NCBI GenBank assembly: GCA_026713825.1
Contig: JAPONS010000071.1
Coordinates: 1 to 64,000, forward strand
From: Chloroflexota bacterium
GTDB taxonomy: Bacteria > Chloroflexota > Dehalococcoidia > Lucifugimonadales > UBA1127
DNA length: 64,000 bases
Direction: 5' to 3'
In this document: positions 43,065 through 51,727 of the stretch, piece after piece
Layout of the letters: each line of letters starts with the position of its first letter
Numbering within the stretch: the stretch's first letter is position 1
Notes under the pieces: generated by a model
What the model was told of the DNA's origin: nothing
Database searches by the model: none
The model's input: the letters and a program-made list of their open reading frames with translations, nothing else
Translations under genes and position numbers: made by a program

Positions 43065-44012
43065 ATGAAGATTGGATTCTATGACGACTTTCGTCCTTGT
43101 GTTGTAACCGACCGAGGGGTCGTAGACGTCAGCGATGTCGTGGGGGTTGGCGACGGCGGAACACCCCAGCTGTTGCTGGAAGGCATCATCCGGAACTTCG
43201 ACCAGCTGCGGCCGGCGTTGGATGCCGCGGCGGAGAGCGGCGACGCGGTCCCGCTCGACCAGGTCCGGCTGCGGCCCCCGGTGCCCAGGCCCGGCAAGAT
43301 CCTCATGGGCCAGGGGAACTATTTGGAGAACGTCGAGAACCCCGTGCGGCGGCCCATGAGCATGTTCTTCAAGTCGCCGGACGCCGTTATCGGGCCGGGG
43401 GACACGGTGGTGCTGCCGCCGTTCCAGGCGCGCATCTTCCACCACGAGGCGGAGCTGGCCTTTGTCATTGGCTCGGAGGCGAGCAACGTGTCGGATGACG
43501 AGGCCATGGGCCACATCTTCGGCTTCCTCGCAGGGGTCGACGTGTCGGCGCGGTCGCCGTGGATTGGCGGCCCTCCGCCGGGGCCAACGCAGGGCGACGG
43601 CCCGGCTATGCCCGGCAACTTCGGGAAGTCGTTCGACACGTTCAACCCCATTGGCCCCTGGATCGTGACCGCGGACGAGATTGCCGACCCGCACAACCTG
43701 CACGTGCAGTACCGGGTGAACGGCGAGATTCGCCATGACTACCACACCTCCGATATGGAGCATCAGATTCCTGTGCTGATATCGACCATGTCCAGCATCA
43801 TGACGCTGAAGCCCGGCGACCTCTTCATGTGCGGCACCAACCACCAGGGTTTGGGCCCTCTCCAGGACGGCGACATCGGCGAGATGGAGATTGAGGGCAT
43901 CGGCAAGTTTTCGCACTCGGTCGTGGACGCGCTGAAGCGCGAATGGCCAAGGGGCGTGGAGTCGCTGGCTGCGGGGAGTGTTCGCGCATCGAGGACGGGC
44001 GGCAACACCTAG
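43065..44012 (+). CDS. Fumarylacetoacetate hydrolase (FAH) family protein
   Basis: A 315-residue protein with an N-terminal lid region and a C-terminal FAH barrel. The metal-binding H-x-E-x-E reads HHEAELAFVIG, with GVDVSARS and LMGQGNY-type motifs, and PGDLFMCGT near the end. The start ATG follows GATAGGAGGTTGGC, a strong ribosome site. FAH proteins hydrolyse or decarboxylate acylpyruvates in aromatic meta-cleavage paths. It lies just upstream of a Rieske oxygenase on the same strand, which supports a catabolic unit. Confidence 0.92.
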   Translation: MKIGFYDDFRPCVVTDRGVVDVSDVVGVGDGGTPQLLLEGIIRNFDQLRPALDAAAESGDAVPLDQVRLRPPVPRPGKILMGQGNYLENVENPVRRPMSMFFKSPDAVIGPGDTVVLPPFQARIFHHEAELAFVIGSEASNVSDDEAMGHIFGFLAGVDVSARSPWIGGPPPGPTQGDGPAMPGNFGKSFDTFNPIGPWIVTADEIADPHNLHVQYRVNGEIRHDYHTSDMEHQIPVLISTMSSIMTLKPGDLFMCGTNHQGLGPLQDGDIGEMEIEGIGKFSHSVVDALKREWPRGVESLAAGSVRASRTGGNT

Positions 44013-44120
44013 GGGTGCTGACGACAAGATGCGTTGTCGTGGACTTAGTCAAGGGGTATCATGCGCTAAAATCCCCCGCGCGGGACGAATGCGGACGCTT
44101 GGAAGAAAGAGAGGGAGAAA

Positions 44121-45488
44121 ATGCTGACCCGGGAAGAAAACGAGTTCATGTGTCAAACGGGCCCAGGCACTCCCATGGGGGAGTTCTGCCGGCGGTTCTG
44201 GACGCCGGTGCTGCTCTCGGAGGAGCTGCCGGAGCCGGACTGCCCGCCGGTGCGGACGAAGATCTACGGCGAGTTCATGGTCGCCTTTCGGGACACCAGC
44301 GGCAGGATAGGGTTGCTGGCGGAGTTCTGTCCCCACCGGCTGTCCAGCCTCTTCTTCGGCCGCAATGAGGACAACGGGCTGCGCTGCATCTACCACGGCT
44401 GGAAGTTCGACGTGGAGGGGCAGTGCGTCGACATGATGTCTGAGCCTGTGGAGAGCGCCTTCAAGGACAAGGTCCGGGCCACGGCCTACCCCACCTTTGA
44501 GGGTGCGGGTTTCATCTGGGCCTACATGGGGCCGCCGCACCTGGAACCCCCGAAGCCGGAGCTTGAGTGCCTGCTGCTGCCGCCGGAGCACATGGACACC
44601 ACCAAGATCCTCTACGAGTCCAACTGGGTGCAGGTGATCGAGGGTGAGATTGACACGGTCCACTCATCCATCCTGCACAGCGTGCTGGACCAGCACGAGA
44701 TCGCCAAGCAGGAAGGCCAAGGCGTCAACGCGCGCTACCACCTGCGCGGCAGGCCGCCGGAGTTCTTTGTAGAGGACACGGACGGCGGCATCCTCATCGG
44801 CGCGGTGCGCGAGGCGGAAGCGGACAGCAACTACTGGCGGATATCCCGCTGGCAATTCCCGTGGATCACCATGCCGCCGGGCGGTGGCAACGGCTCGCCG
44901 CCGGAAGGCAAGAACGCCGTGCGCGGACCGATACGCGCCGCCTTCCTGGTGCCCATCGACGATGAGAACTGCTGGTTCTACATGTGCTCATGGCACCCCT
45001 ACAGGCCCTACAACGAAGACGAGCTCATCTACAAGGTGGGGCGCGGCAACCCGAGCCGGGGCGTTCCCCCGGAACCCTGGAAGAACGGGCTGATTCCCGG
45101 GACATGGATCGGGAAGGCCAACAAGCACAACGACTACATGATCGACCGGGACGCGCAGAAGAACTACAGCTTCTCCGGCATCCCCTTCAACAACGGACGG
45201 GCCCAGGACTCAGCCATGACCGACAGCATGGGCTCGAGCACCACGGCGCCCCGGTGGATGGAGCACTTGGGCACGACGGACCGCGCCATCATCCGGATGC
45301 GCCGGCGGCTCATCCGGGGTGCGAGGGACCTGCAGGAGGGCATCGAGCCCTACGCGGCGTCGCACCCGGAGTCGTTCCGGGTACGTTCGGGGCAGGCCAT
45401 CCTGCCGAAGGGCGTCTACTTCACCAACGACCCCGATACATGGGACAGCATCACGGTACCGAGCTCGCTGCAGCCGGCGAAGGCCTGA
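44121..45488 (+). CDS. Rieske non-heme iron oxygenase alpha subunit, paralogue 1
   Basis: A 455-residue oxygenase. The Rieske 2Fe-2S ligands appear as CPHR and CIYHGW (about residues 74-98), and the mononuclear iron site D-x2-H-x4-H is IDTVHSSILHS (about 178-188). The opening GPGTPMGEFCRRFWTP is shared with paralogues at 48901 and 50384. These enzymes need an electron-transfer reductase, not seen here. Substrate classes include aromatic acids and O- or N-methyl groups. The gene follows the FAH gene by 108 bases and ends before a large hairpin. Confidence 0.95.
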   Translation: MLTREENEFMCQTGPGTPMGEFCRRFWTPVLLSEELPEPDCPPVRTKIYGEFMVAFRDTSGRIGLLAEFCPHRLSSLFFGRNEDNGLRCIYHGWKFDVEGQCVDMMSEPVESAFKDKVRATAYPTFEGAGFIWAYMGPPHLEPPKPELECLLLPPEHMDTTKILYESNWVQVIEGEIDTVHSSILHSVLDQHEIAKQEGQGVNARYHLRGRPPEFFVEDTDGGILIGAVREAEADSNYWRISRWQFPWITMPPGGGNGSPPEGKNAVRGPIRAAFLVPIDDENCWFYMCSWHPYRPYNEDELIYKVGRGNPSRGVPPEPWKNGLIPGTWIGKANKHNDYMIDRDAQKNYSFSGIPFNNGRAQDSAMTDSMGSSTTAPRWMEHLGTTDRAIIRMRRRLIRGARDLQEGIEPYAASHPESFRVRSGQAILPKGVYFTNDPDTWDSITVPSSLQPAKA

Positions 45489-45520
45489 TCCCGGGGGCCG
45501 TTCCAACGTCTGATTGACGG

Positions 45521-45564
45521 AGTGGGAGCTACACGACCGGCGACCCGGTCGCGTAGCTCCCACT
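45521..45564 (+). terminator. Large hairpin downstream of the Rieske gene
   Basis: AGTGGGAGCTAC (45521-45532) pairs with GTAGCTCCCACT (45553-45564), and inside it CGACCGG pairs with CCGGTCG around a four-base loop; only one position is unpaired (A/C). The total is 19 base pairs. A short TGATTTC follows, so this is a possible terminator or a repeat element. Confidence 0.55.
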
Positions 45565-45710
45565 GATTTCAGTGAGGCACACGTCGGGCCTCGGCGTGGG
45601 CCACAATGGGGGCTCGGCAGGCCGCGCATCCATCTGCGGAAGGGGTGCGTGGTTGGGTCCGGGGACCGATCGGGCCAATCATGGGCAATCGAAGAAGGAG
45701 GGCGTTCGCC

Positions 45711-46145
45711 ATGTTCAGGGGCGTTAGCCACATCTACTACCGGGTGCGGGACGTAGAGGAGTCCATCGAGTTCTACACCAAGAACCTAGGGTTCACCCTG
45801 CTGCGGAAGTACCTGACGAACGGGAGACTGTCCGCCTATGTGGAACTTGACGGCGTTCTCCTGGAGTTCGGCGTGCCAGCCGACCTCAGCGAGCTCCCGG
45901 GGGAGCGCACCATCCGGAGAATCGGCATTGCCGTGGACGACATGGACGCAGCGCTCGCCGACCTCACCAGCAAGGGAGTGGAAGTGGTGCGGGAGCCGTG
46001 GGACGCGACGACTTTCTGGGGGCGGCAAGCGGTCATCCGGGACCCGTCCGGCTACGAGGTCTCCTTACGCGAATGGAGCGCGCCCGACGGGCCCACGTTC
46101 GAGGGGTGGACGCCCCGCCATGAGACTGTAGAGCGCCTGGGCTGA
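45711..46145 (+). CDS. VOC-family (glyoxalase/extradiol dioxygenase fold) protein
   Basis: The ATG at 45711 follows GAAGGAGGG and gives 144 residues; upstream frame is non-coding. Two paired beta-alpha-beta modules are seen: SHIYYRVRDVEESIEFYTKNLG and RIGIAVDDMDAALADLTSKG, ending in IRDPSGYEVSLREW. Metal ligands His (SHIYY) and Glu (LLEF, SLREW) are retained. VOC proteins include lyases, isomerases and ring-cleaving dioxygenases. Its place behind a Rieske gene fits a catabolic step, but the substrate is unknown. Confidence 0.9.
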   Translation: MFRGVSHIYYRVRDVEESIEFYTKNLGFTLLRKYLTNGRLSAYVELDGVLLEFGVPADLSELPGERTIRRIGIAVDDMDAALADLTSKGVEVVREPWDATTFWGRQAVIRDPSGYEVSLREWSAPDGPTFEGWTPRHETVERLG

Positions 46146-46790
46146 TGATTGTTTCCCAGCTTGGCAGCGTTGGTGGTCCAGAGCACCACCAACCGGGTAA
46201 GGCGTGCGGCTACAGCGGCAACTCCTATGCGAACCTCTGCGCGATGGCAAAGCCTTGCCTGTCGGCTGGACAAGCATCGGAATCCCCTGTCCGCTTTCTC
46301 TTCAGGTTGCCCGCGCAGGGCATTCGTACCCACATGCCTGTCGCCGATGTTGTGTGTGTCGGCTGATGCGGCGTTCCGTTGCCCCGCCGCATGCGGCACG
46401 CTATCACCGTGGCCCGGCGACCCCGCCGTCCCATCGGCTGGGGCATTGCGCGGTTGAATGGCAAGACTCGTGCTGGTGTCCGGCAGTGATTCCTGTGCAG
46501 CTTCATTGGGTCCAGATAGACACAATCCCTTTCGACCGGTGAGGAAACGGGCCGGATTCGGCTGGGTCAGCCGCTTACACTGGCGTTGGGACAAACGTAC
46601 ACTGTCATATGACGGGCACGGGCAACCCGGGTACGGACGCCGTCATCCTGGCCGCTCAAGCTGCAGAGGCCTCGGTGGCCCCCACGATCTGAACGGCAAC
46701 GGTACAATGAAGATGACGAGGTCATGGCGCTTGTTTCGCGCTGCTCTGCTGAGTAGGCTGGGGCATCACCGCTGCGAACGGGAGGGCAAA
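46146..46790. other. Intergenic stretch with a 9-bp hairpin
   Basis: GTTGGTGGT (46169-46177) pairs with ACCACCAAC (46185-46193) around a 7-base loop, right after the VOC stop; with no T tract it is a weak terminator candidate. No other gene is supported; the frame upstream of 46791 is open by chance. Confidence 0.4.
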
Positions 46791-47594
46791 GTGATCCGGA
46801 CTTCCCTGGGGATTATTGCGGCACTGGCAATCGCCGCCATGCTGGGCGCAGTCGCGTTCCTGGCGCAGCCCGACGACGTAGAGGCGCAGTCGCATAGCGC
46901 TGAGCGTACCTTCAAGCAGGACTGGGCCTCGCCCGGCGGCGTGCTTCAGGTCACCATCACGGCCAGCAACTATGGGCCAATCGGCCAGGTAGTTGAAACG
47001 CTGCCGAACGGCTTCACCTTCGTCAACTCAAGTCTGTTGAGCAGCCAGATTGAACTGGACGGGCAAGTCATCCGGTTTAACCTGTTTGGCGACTCCAGCT
47101 TCATTTACAGCGTAACCGTTCCACCGACGGCGGGGCTGTACACTTTCAATGGCCTCATCAGAAACGTCGACCGCAATGAACTGAGCGTCACCGGCGACAC
47201 GCAGTTTCGCGTTGGGCCGCCGCCGACACCGGTCCCTACATCAACGCCTGCCCCGACGGCGACGCCGACGCCGGAGCCTACGGCCACGCCGACGCCGGAG
47301 CCTACGGCCACGCCGACGCCGGAGCCTACGGCGACGCCCACGCCGGAGCCTACGGCCACCCCGACCCCTGAGCCTACGCCGACCCCTGAGCCTACGCCGA
47401 CACCCGAGCCCCAGGTAATCATCGTGGTGGAGCCTACCGTAGCGCCGACGCCGACGGCGACTGCCGCTCCAACCCAGCCCCCAGCTACCGCGGGTGCAGG
47501 CGGCAGTGTGCCGGGAGTGCTATGGTTCATTGCGGTACTCGCCGGCGTCGGCATCCTGCTGGCAATCTTCTCGTACATCCGTACCCGGAGCTAA
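46791..47594 (+). CDS. Membrane-anchored surface protein with DUF11-like domain and PTPEPTAT repeats
   Basis: The GTG at 46791 follows GGGAGGGCAAA. The 267-residue product has a signal helix (about 3-24), a beta-rich region (about 35-135) with GGVLQVTITASNYG and VVETLPNGFTFVNSS typical of DUF11-like Ig folds, then Pro-Thr-Pro-Glu-Pro-Thr-Ala repeats (about 143-225), and a C-terminal helix SVPGVLWFIAVLAGVGILL ending in a short basic tail. It is likely a cell-surface anchored stalk protein. The tandem repeat DNA is 24 bp. Confidence 0.85.
   Translation: MIRTSLGIIAALAIAAMLGAVAFLAQPDDVEAQSHSAERTFKQDWASPGGVLQVTITASNYGPIGQVVETLPNGFTFVNSSLLSSQIELDGQVIRFNLFGDSSFIYSVTVPPTAGLYTFNGLIRNVDRNELSVTGDTQFRVGPPPTPVPTSTPAPTATPTPEPTATPTPEPTATPTPEPTATPTPEPTATPTPEPTPTPEPTPTPEPQVIIVVEPTVAPTPTATAAPTQPPATAGAGGSVPGVLWFIAVLAGVGILLAIFSYIRTRS
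47260..47410. repeat. 24-bp tandem repeats encoding TPTPEPTA
   Basis: ACGCCGACGCCGGAGCCTACGGCC-like units (about 24 bp) recur five times from roughly 47265 to 47380 and shade into a shorter TPTPEP run. They encode the proline-rich stalk of the surface protein. Confidence 0.8.
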
Positions 47595-48109
47595 GTGTAG
47601 GGTAAGAGTTGCGGAAGGTTGACCCTCGGTTGGTTGGCGCCGGAATGTGGCCGGGCTGACGTTGGCTTGCGTCCACGCCGTACAGCGGGAGTGTGGCGGC
47701 TGGCGATGCTGGCCATCGCCCCGGAGGCAGTCACTCCCCATTCCGCACAAGGGGCCAACCCTTGACTTCCACTATTGCCGTGCCTACACTGCGCGCAAAC
47801 CGAGGCTATTGTGCTTGAATCGTGCCTTATTGTGTCGTTTTTTCGCAATATATATGGCGATAAATAACGAAATACTGCCATATTCTGCCAATCGAGAGTA
47901 TATTCAAGGTCGTAGGGAAAAGGCATCGGGTAAGGTCATTCGGGTGATCGCGCAGTGATGGGGTCTCCTTAAAGGGGGCGTCGACGACCGCCTGACGAGG
48001 GCCCCACTGCGATGGTGAGGGCTAAGCGAGAGCGAAGTCTCCGGTTGCGGCTTTGATGCAGGCGCCGAGCACAAGAGTCAATACGCCAAGAGCGAGGAGG
48101 GAGGCAGAG
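47595..48109. other. Intergenic stretch with an AT-rich block
   Basis: Bases 47820-47930 are markedly AT-rich (AATATATATGGCG and AAATAACGAAATACTG). A possible stem CGCAGTGATGGGG (47951-47963) versus CCCCACTGCG (48002-48011) lies before the RidA gene. A promoter is likely in the AT-rich block but is not resolved. Confidence 0.4.
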
Positions 48110-48520
48110 ATGGCGGAGCGGAAGATGCTGACGATCCAGGGCATAGACTACTCGGAGCGGGGGGTGCACCCGATCCCGATGGGGGCGAGGGTGGGCAGCC
48201 TGATCGTGTCGTCCATACTGACTGGCACGGACCCGGGGACTCGCGAGCTCCCTCCGAACGTGGAGGGGCAGGCTGAAGTGCTGTTTCGGAACATCTCGAC
48301 CCTGATGGAGGACGCCGGGGGGACGGTGGATGACATCGCCCGTGTGACGTTCTTCGTACAGAGCAAGCAGATGCACCGGCCGGCCATTGACGTCGAGTGG
48401 GAAAAGATGTTCCCGGCGGGCGGGTTCCGTCCGGCGCGCATTGTCCTGGAGGTGGCGCCGCAGGGCTCGCCGCTGATACAGGCCGAGGTCATCGGGCTGC
48501 TCACCAACGGCGGCGACTAG
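48110..48520 (+). CDS. RidA family protein
   Basis: The ATG at 48110 follows GAGGAGGGAGGC and gives 136 residues. The family pattern is visible: GSLIVSSILTGTDPGT, NISTLMEDAGGTVDDIARVTFF, and near the end RPARIVLEVAPQGSPLIQAEVIG. RidA proteins are small trimers that deaminate reactive enamine/imine intermediates; some relatives work in aromatic degradation. The invariant catalytic Arg is in RPARI. It is alone on the plus strand; a relic of a Rieske gene follows. Confidence 0.88.
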   Translation: MAERKMLTIQGIDYSERGVHPIPMGARVGSLIVSSILTGTDPGTRELPPNVEGQAEVLFRNISTLMEDAGGTVDDIARVTFFVQSKQMHRPAIDVEWEKMFPAGGFRPARIVLEVAPQGSPLIQAEVIGLLTNGGD

Positions 48521-48549
48521 CCTCCGGGTTTTCGCGGCGGGCATGCGCC

Positions 48550-48609
48550 GATGCTGTCACCTGGGCCAGCATTACAACACAGAGCACGCTGCGGCCGGCG
48601 AAGGCCTGA
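48550..48609 (+). pseudogene. 3' end relic of a Rieske oxygenase gene
   Basis: The frame reads ADAVTWASITTQSTLRPAKA-stop, which aligns to the C-terminus of the Rieske protein at 44121-45488 (DTWDSITVPSSLQPAKA-stop). DNA identity continues a little past the stop (GGCGAAGGCCTGAT then GGGGCCGTTCC-like). Only about 20 codons remain, so a paralogue was deleted or recombined here. Confidence 0.65.
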
Positions 48610-48800
48610 TACTGGGGCCCGTTCCGGCGCTTTGCTTGGTATAGGCCATGTACCGTCCTCGCGGTGGCTGGGACACCGTTGCACTTGACGGTCTTATTCG
48701 GCATGGTCAGTCCGCCGGTCAAGGCGAACGACTACGACGCTCGTATACGCTCAGGTTCAGCCTGCATGAGGTAATGCCGCGTCCGGGCGCACATAACGTG

Positions 48801-48854
48801 CAAGAAAAGGAGCGGCGGCGCTGATGAGGCTCTGGCCTCCCTTGCGCCGCCGCT
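48801..48854 (-). terminator. Terminator hairpin for the minus-strand Rieske gene
   Basis: AGCGGCGGCGC (48811-48821) pairs with GCGCCGCCGCT (48844-48854), with an inner GAGGC/GCCTC hairpin. Read on the minus strand it is followed by CCTTTTCTTG (48801-48810), a T-rich tract, so it fits an intrinsic terminator 47 bases past the stop at 48901. Confidence 0.7.
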
Positions 48855-48900
48855 TCGTTTCGGTGTGCTTCTCTGCTCCAACTCAAGCTGGACGTGCAGT

Positions 48901-50151
48901 CTATCCCGTCGTCGTCGCCCCCGAGCTCTCGCTGCGGTACTGACGATAGCCCTCGGGCTTCCAGGGCTCGGCGGGCTCCTGGCCTTCCATCAGCGCGCGT
49001 GCCGTCTCGATGAGGCGCTGCCGAACGCGGATGATGATCTTGTCCGTGCTGACCAGGTGCTCCTTCCAGCGCTTGGAGATGGGTCCCCATTGGTTCTCCT
49101 GCATCGCCGTGTCCTGCACGGCTGTCTGCGACATCCCGCTGAAGCTGAACTGCTTCTGCTTGATGCGGTCGATGTTGTAGTCGTTGAAGATGTTGTCCTT
49201 GTACAGGAATGTGCCCGGCTGCTGGGGCGGGTTGATGTACCCGCCGATGCGCAGGTCCCACACCTGCTGCTCCGTCAGGGGCCCCGTCGGGCTCCACCGG
49301 ACGCGGAAGTAGATGGTGTGCTCGTCGTCCGCCGGCACCTTGATGTTCATCGGGTAGGTGCCCGCCGACGCCAGCCCGACGGGGTCGAAGCACGGCATGA
49401 GCCAGCTCGGCCCGCGCCCCAGGTTCGACGTCCTGCCGAGCGGGCCCATCGCGCGGCCGACGTTGCCGACGCCGCAGTCGTAGTCGATGGGCTCCGGCTG
49501 CGGCGGCACGAACTCCGGCGACGTCCCGACCGGCCGGCTCGTGATGCCCGCGAACTTGTTGGCGGGGTTGCTCACGTTGCTGTCGAGGGTGCTGTGCAGG
49601 AATGCGCCGTGGCTCGGGTCGAAGTCGCCCTCCAGCGCCTGCATGTAGTTGGAGTGGTAGATGTACTTGGCGGAGTGCGTCCAGCTTGACGGGTTGTGGA
49701 ACCACTCGAAGCCCGGGTCCGGCGGCCGCTTGTCCGGCGGGCCCAGATAAAACCACACCAGCCCGCCGCCCTCGATGGCCGCGTAGCTCGCGATCTGGAT
49801 TTTCTCCCGATAGCTTGACCCCTCCACGCAGTTCGGCATGTCGACGCAGACGCCGTTCACGTCGAATTTCCAGCCGTGGTAGATGCAACGGAGGCCGTCG
49901 AGCTCGTTGCGGCCGAAGAAGAGCGGCGCCCCCCGATGCGGGCAATACGCGTCGATGCAGCCCACGCGCCCGTGGGAATCGCGGAACACAATGAGCTCCT
50001 CGCCCAGCAGCGTCAGGCGCACCGGCTCGCAGTCCGGCTCCGGCAGCTCGCTGGACAGCATGGCGGGGAGCCAGAACCGCCGGAACACCTCGCCCATCGG
50101 CGAGCCCGGCCCTACCTGCGTCAACATGGCATTGTCTTCTACGGACAGCAT
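48901..50151 (-). CDS. Rieske non-heme iron oxygenase alpha subunit, paralogue 2
   Basis: The ATG at 50151 follows GGAGGAGGGCGAC and gives 416 residues; the frame to 50433 is non-coding. Rieske ligands are CPHR and CIYHGW, the iron site is FDPSHGAFLHS (D-x2-H-x4-H). The N-terminus GPGSPMGEVFRRFWLP shows the same subfamily as the two neighbours. It is divergent from paralogue 3 and shares a control region with a palindrome. The substrate is unknown; no reductase is encoded nearby. Confidence 0.95.
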   Translation of the reverse strand: MLSVEDNAMLTQVGPGSPMGEVFRRFWLPAMLSSELPEPDCEPVRLTLLGEELIVFRDSHGRVGCIDAYCPHRGAPLFFGRNELDGLRCIYHGWKFDVNGVCVDMPNCVEGSSYREKIQIASYAAIEGGGLVWFYLGPPDKRPPDPGFEWFHNPSSWTHSAKYIYHSNYMQALEGDFDPSHGAFLHSTLDSNVSNPANKFAGITSRPVGTSPEFVPPQPEPIDYDCGVGNVGRAMGPLGRTSNLGRGPSWLMPCFDPVGLASAGTYPMNIKVPADDEHTIYFRVRWSPTGPLTEQQVWDLRIGGYINPPQQPGTFLYKDNIFNDYNIDRIKQKQFSFSGMSQTAVQDTAMQENQWGPISKRWKEHLVSTDKIIIRVRQRLIETARALMEGQEPAEPWKPEGYRQYRSESSGATTTG

Positions 50152-50215
50152 GTCGCCCTCCTCCCCCGCTTGCGTCGAGGCCGGACCGCACCCGGCCAGA
50201 GCCCATTCTGACGCC

Positions 50216-50243
50216 AATGTACCCCAACCCTTGGGGTTGTCAA
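50216..50243 (-). promoter_or_regulatory. Promoter with internal palindromic operator for Rieske paralogue 2
   Basis: On the minus strand TTGACA (50238-50243) and TACATT (50216-50221) are 16 bp apart. The spacer contains the palindrome ACCCCAA-CCC-TTGGGGT (50221-50237, plus reading), a classic position for a regulator that blocks or untwists a promoter. Confidence 0.6.
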
Positions 50244-50285
50244 GCTGAGGGAACGTCAAATCGTCTGACAGTGTTGTAGAAGCGA

Positions 50286-50314
50286 TTGACATAGTTGGCC
50301 CACAGCCGTATTGT
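50286..50314 (+). promoter_or_regulatory. Promoter for Rieske paralogue 3
   Basis: TTGACA (50286-50291) and TATTGT (50309-50314) are separated by 17 bp, about 70 bases before the ATG at 50384. Confidence 0.6.
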
Positions 50315-50383
50315 GCGCCAAAACAGCAATGGCTTGATTCGTCCAATACGATTTCGTCTCGGTGCCCGTCTAGGAGGCGCGGC

Positions 50384-51655
50384 ATGCTCAGCCAGAGCGA
50401 CAACGAGCTGCTCACGAGGGTTGGCCCCGGCACTCCTATGGGCGAGCTGCTGCGCCGCTTCTGGATCCCCGGCCTCCTCGAAGAGGAGGTCCCCGCGCCC
50501 GACTGCCCTCCCGTGCGCCTTCGCTTGTTGGGCGAGGACCTCGTTGCCTACAAGGACACCGACGGCAACATCGGCGTCCTGGACAATTACTGCCCGCACC
50601 GCCGCGCCAGCCTCTTCTTCGGCCGGAACGAGGAGAGCGGACTCCGCTGCGTCTACCATGGCTGGAAGTTCAACGTCGACGGCTTATGCGTCGACATGCC
50701 TTCGGAGCCGGCCGAGAGCAACTTCAAGGACAAGGTGCGCATCACGTCGTACCCCGCCGTCGCACGGGGCGGCATCGTGTGGCTGTACATGGGCCCACCG
50801 GAGCTCCAGCCCGAGCTTCCGGCCTTCGAATGGTCGGCGTTGCCCGAGGACCAGCGCGTGGCCACCAAGCGGCTGGAGGAGTGCAACTGGGCGCAGGCGG
50901 TGGAGGGCGGGATAGACTCCAGCCACATCTCCTTCCTGCACCGCAACCTGGTTGACCTCAACCCGGACGCCCCCAAGACCCTGCACCAGAAGTACGCCGC
51001 TGGCGACCGCTCGCCGTCCTTCACCATCAGGCCGACCGACTATGGCTTCATGGTGGGCGCGGGCCGCAACGCAGAGGCGGGGCAACGGTACTGGCGGATC
51101 ACCCAGTTCCTGACACCCTTCTACACGATGATCCCGCCCGTGCTCGTGCGTGACACGGACTCGCGCAATATGGGCTACGGCGGCCACGCGTGGGTACCCA
51201 TCGACGACGACAACACGTGGACGTGGAACCTGAGCGCGAGCCCGCACCGCGCGTACGAGGAGAGCCGAGGCGGCGGAGGCCTCGAGGAGGCCCTTGACGC
51301 GAAGTACCGTCCCCTCCGCAACATCGACAACGACTACGGACTGGACCGCGAGAGGCAGCGGACGGTGAACTACACCGGCATCGTCGGCATCAACACGCAG
51401 GACCGCGCCGTGCAGGAGAGCATGGGCCGCGTCGTCGACCGCACCGCCGAGCACCTCGGCACCACCGACGCCGCTGTGATCGCGTTCCGACGCCGCCTCA
51501 TGCGCATGGCGCTCGCCCTGCAGGAGGGTGTCGAGCCCGTTGAGGCCGCCAACGGCGATTGGTACCGTGTGCGCTCAGCGTCCGCGGTCCTGCCGGCGGG
51601 CGTCCCCTTCGATGTGGGAGCGGCGTCGCTGCTGATGCCGTCGTACAGCGGGTAA
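50384..51655 (+). CDS. Rieske non-heme iron oxygenase alpha subunit, paralogue 3
   Basis: The ATG at 50384 follows TAGGAGGCGCGGC and gives 423 residues. Rieske ligands CPHR and CVYHGW and the iron triad IDSSHISFLHR (D-x2-H-x4-H) are intact. The N-terminus GPGTPMGELLRRFWIP places it with the other two in one subfamily. A binding lipoprotein gene follows 72 bases on, on the same strand, so an uptake-oxidation pairing is plausible. Reductase and substrate are unknown. Confidence 0.95.
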   Translation: MLSQSDNELLTRVGPGTPMGELLRRFWIPGLLEEEVPAPDCPPVRLRLLGEDLVAYKDTDGNIGVLDNYCPHRRASLFFGRNEESGLRCVYHGWKFNVDGLCVDMPSEPAESNFKDKVRITSYPAVARGGIVWLYMGPPELQPELPAFEWSALPEDQRVATKRLEECNWAQAVEGGIDSSHISFLHRNLVDLNPDAPKTLHQKYAAGDRSPSFTIRPTDYGFMVGAGRNAEAGQRYWRITQFLTPFYTMIPPVLVRDTDSRNMGYGGHAWVPIDDDNTWTWNLSASPHRAYEESRGGGGLEEALDAKYRPLRNIDNDYGLDRERQRTVNYTGIVGINTQDRAVQESMGRVVDRTAEHLGTTDAAVIAFRRRLMRMALALQEGVEPVEAANGDWYRVRSASAVLPAGVPFDVGAASLLMPSYSG

Positions 51656-51727
51656 GAGTCAATCACAACATCAATCACGGAGTGTCCGGAGGAAGACAGA
51701 GCTAAACGGTTAGACGGAGGTGCAGCA

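Larger units (their letters stand above)
48521..48900. other. Intergenic stretch between RidA and the minus-strand Rieske gene
   Basis: Holds a Rieske gene relic (48550-48609) and a terminator hairpin (48811-48854). No complete gene is recognised. Confidence 0.5.
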
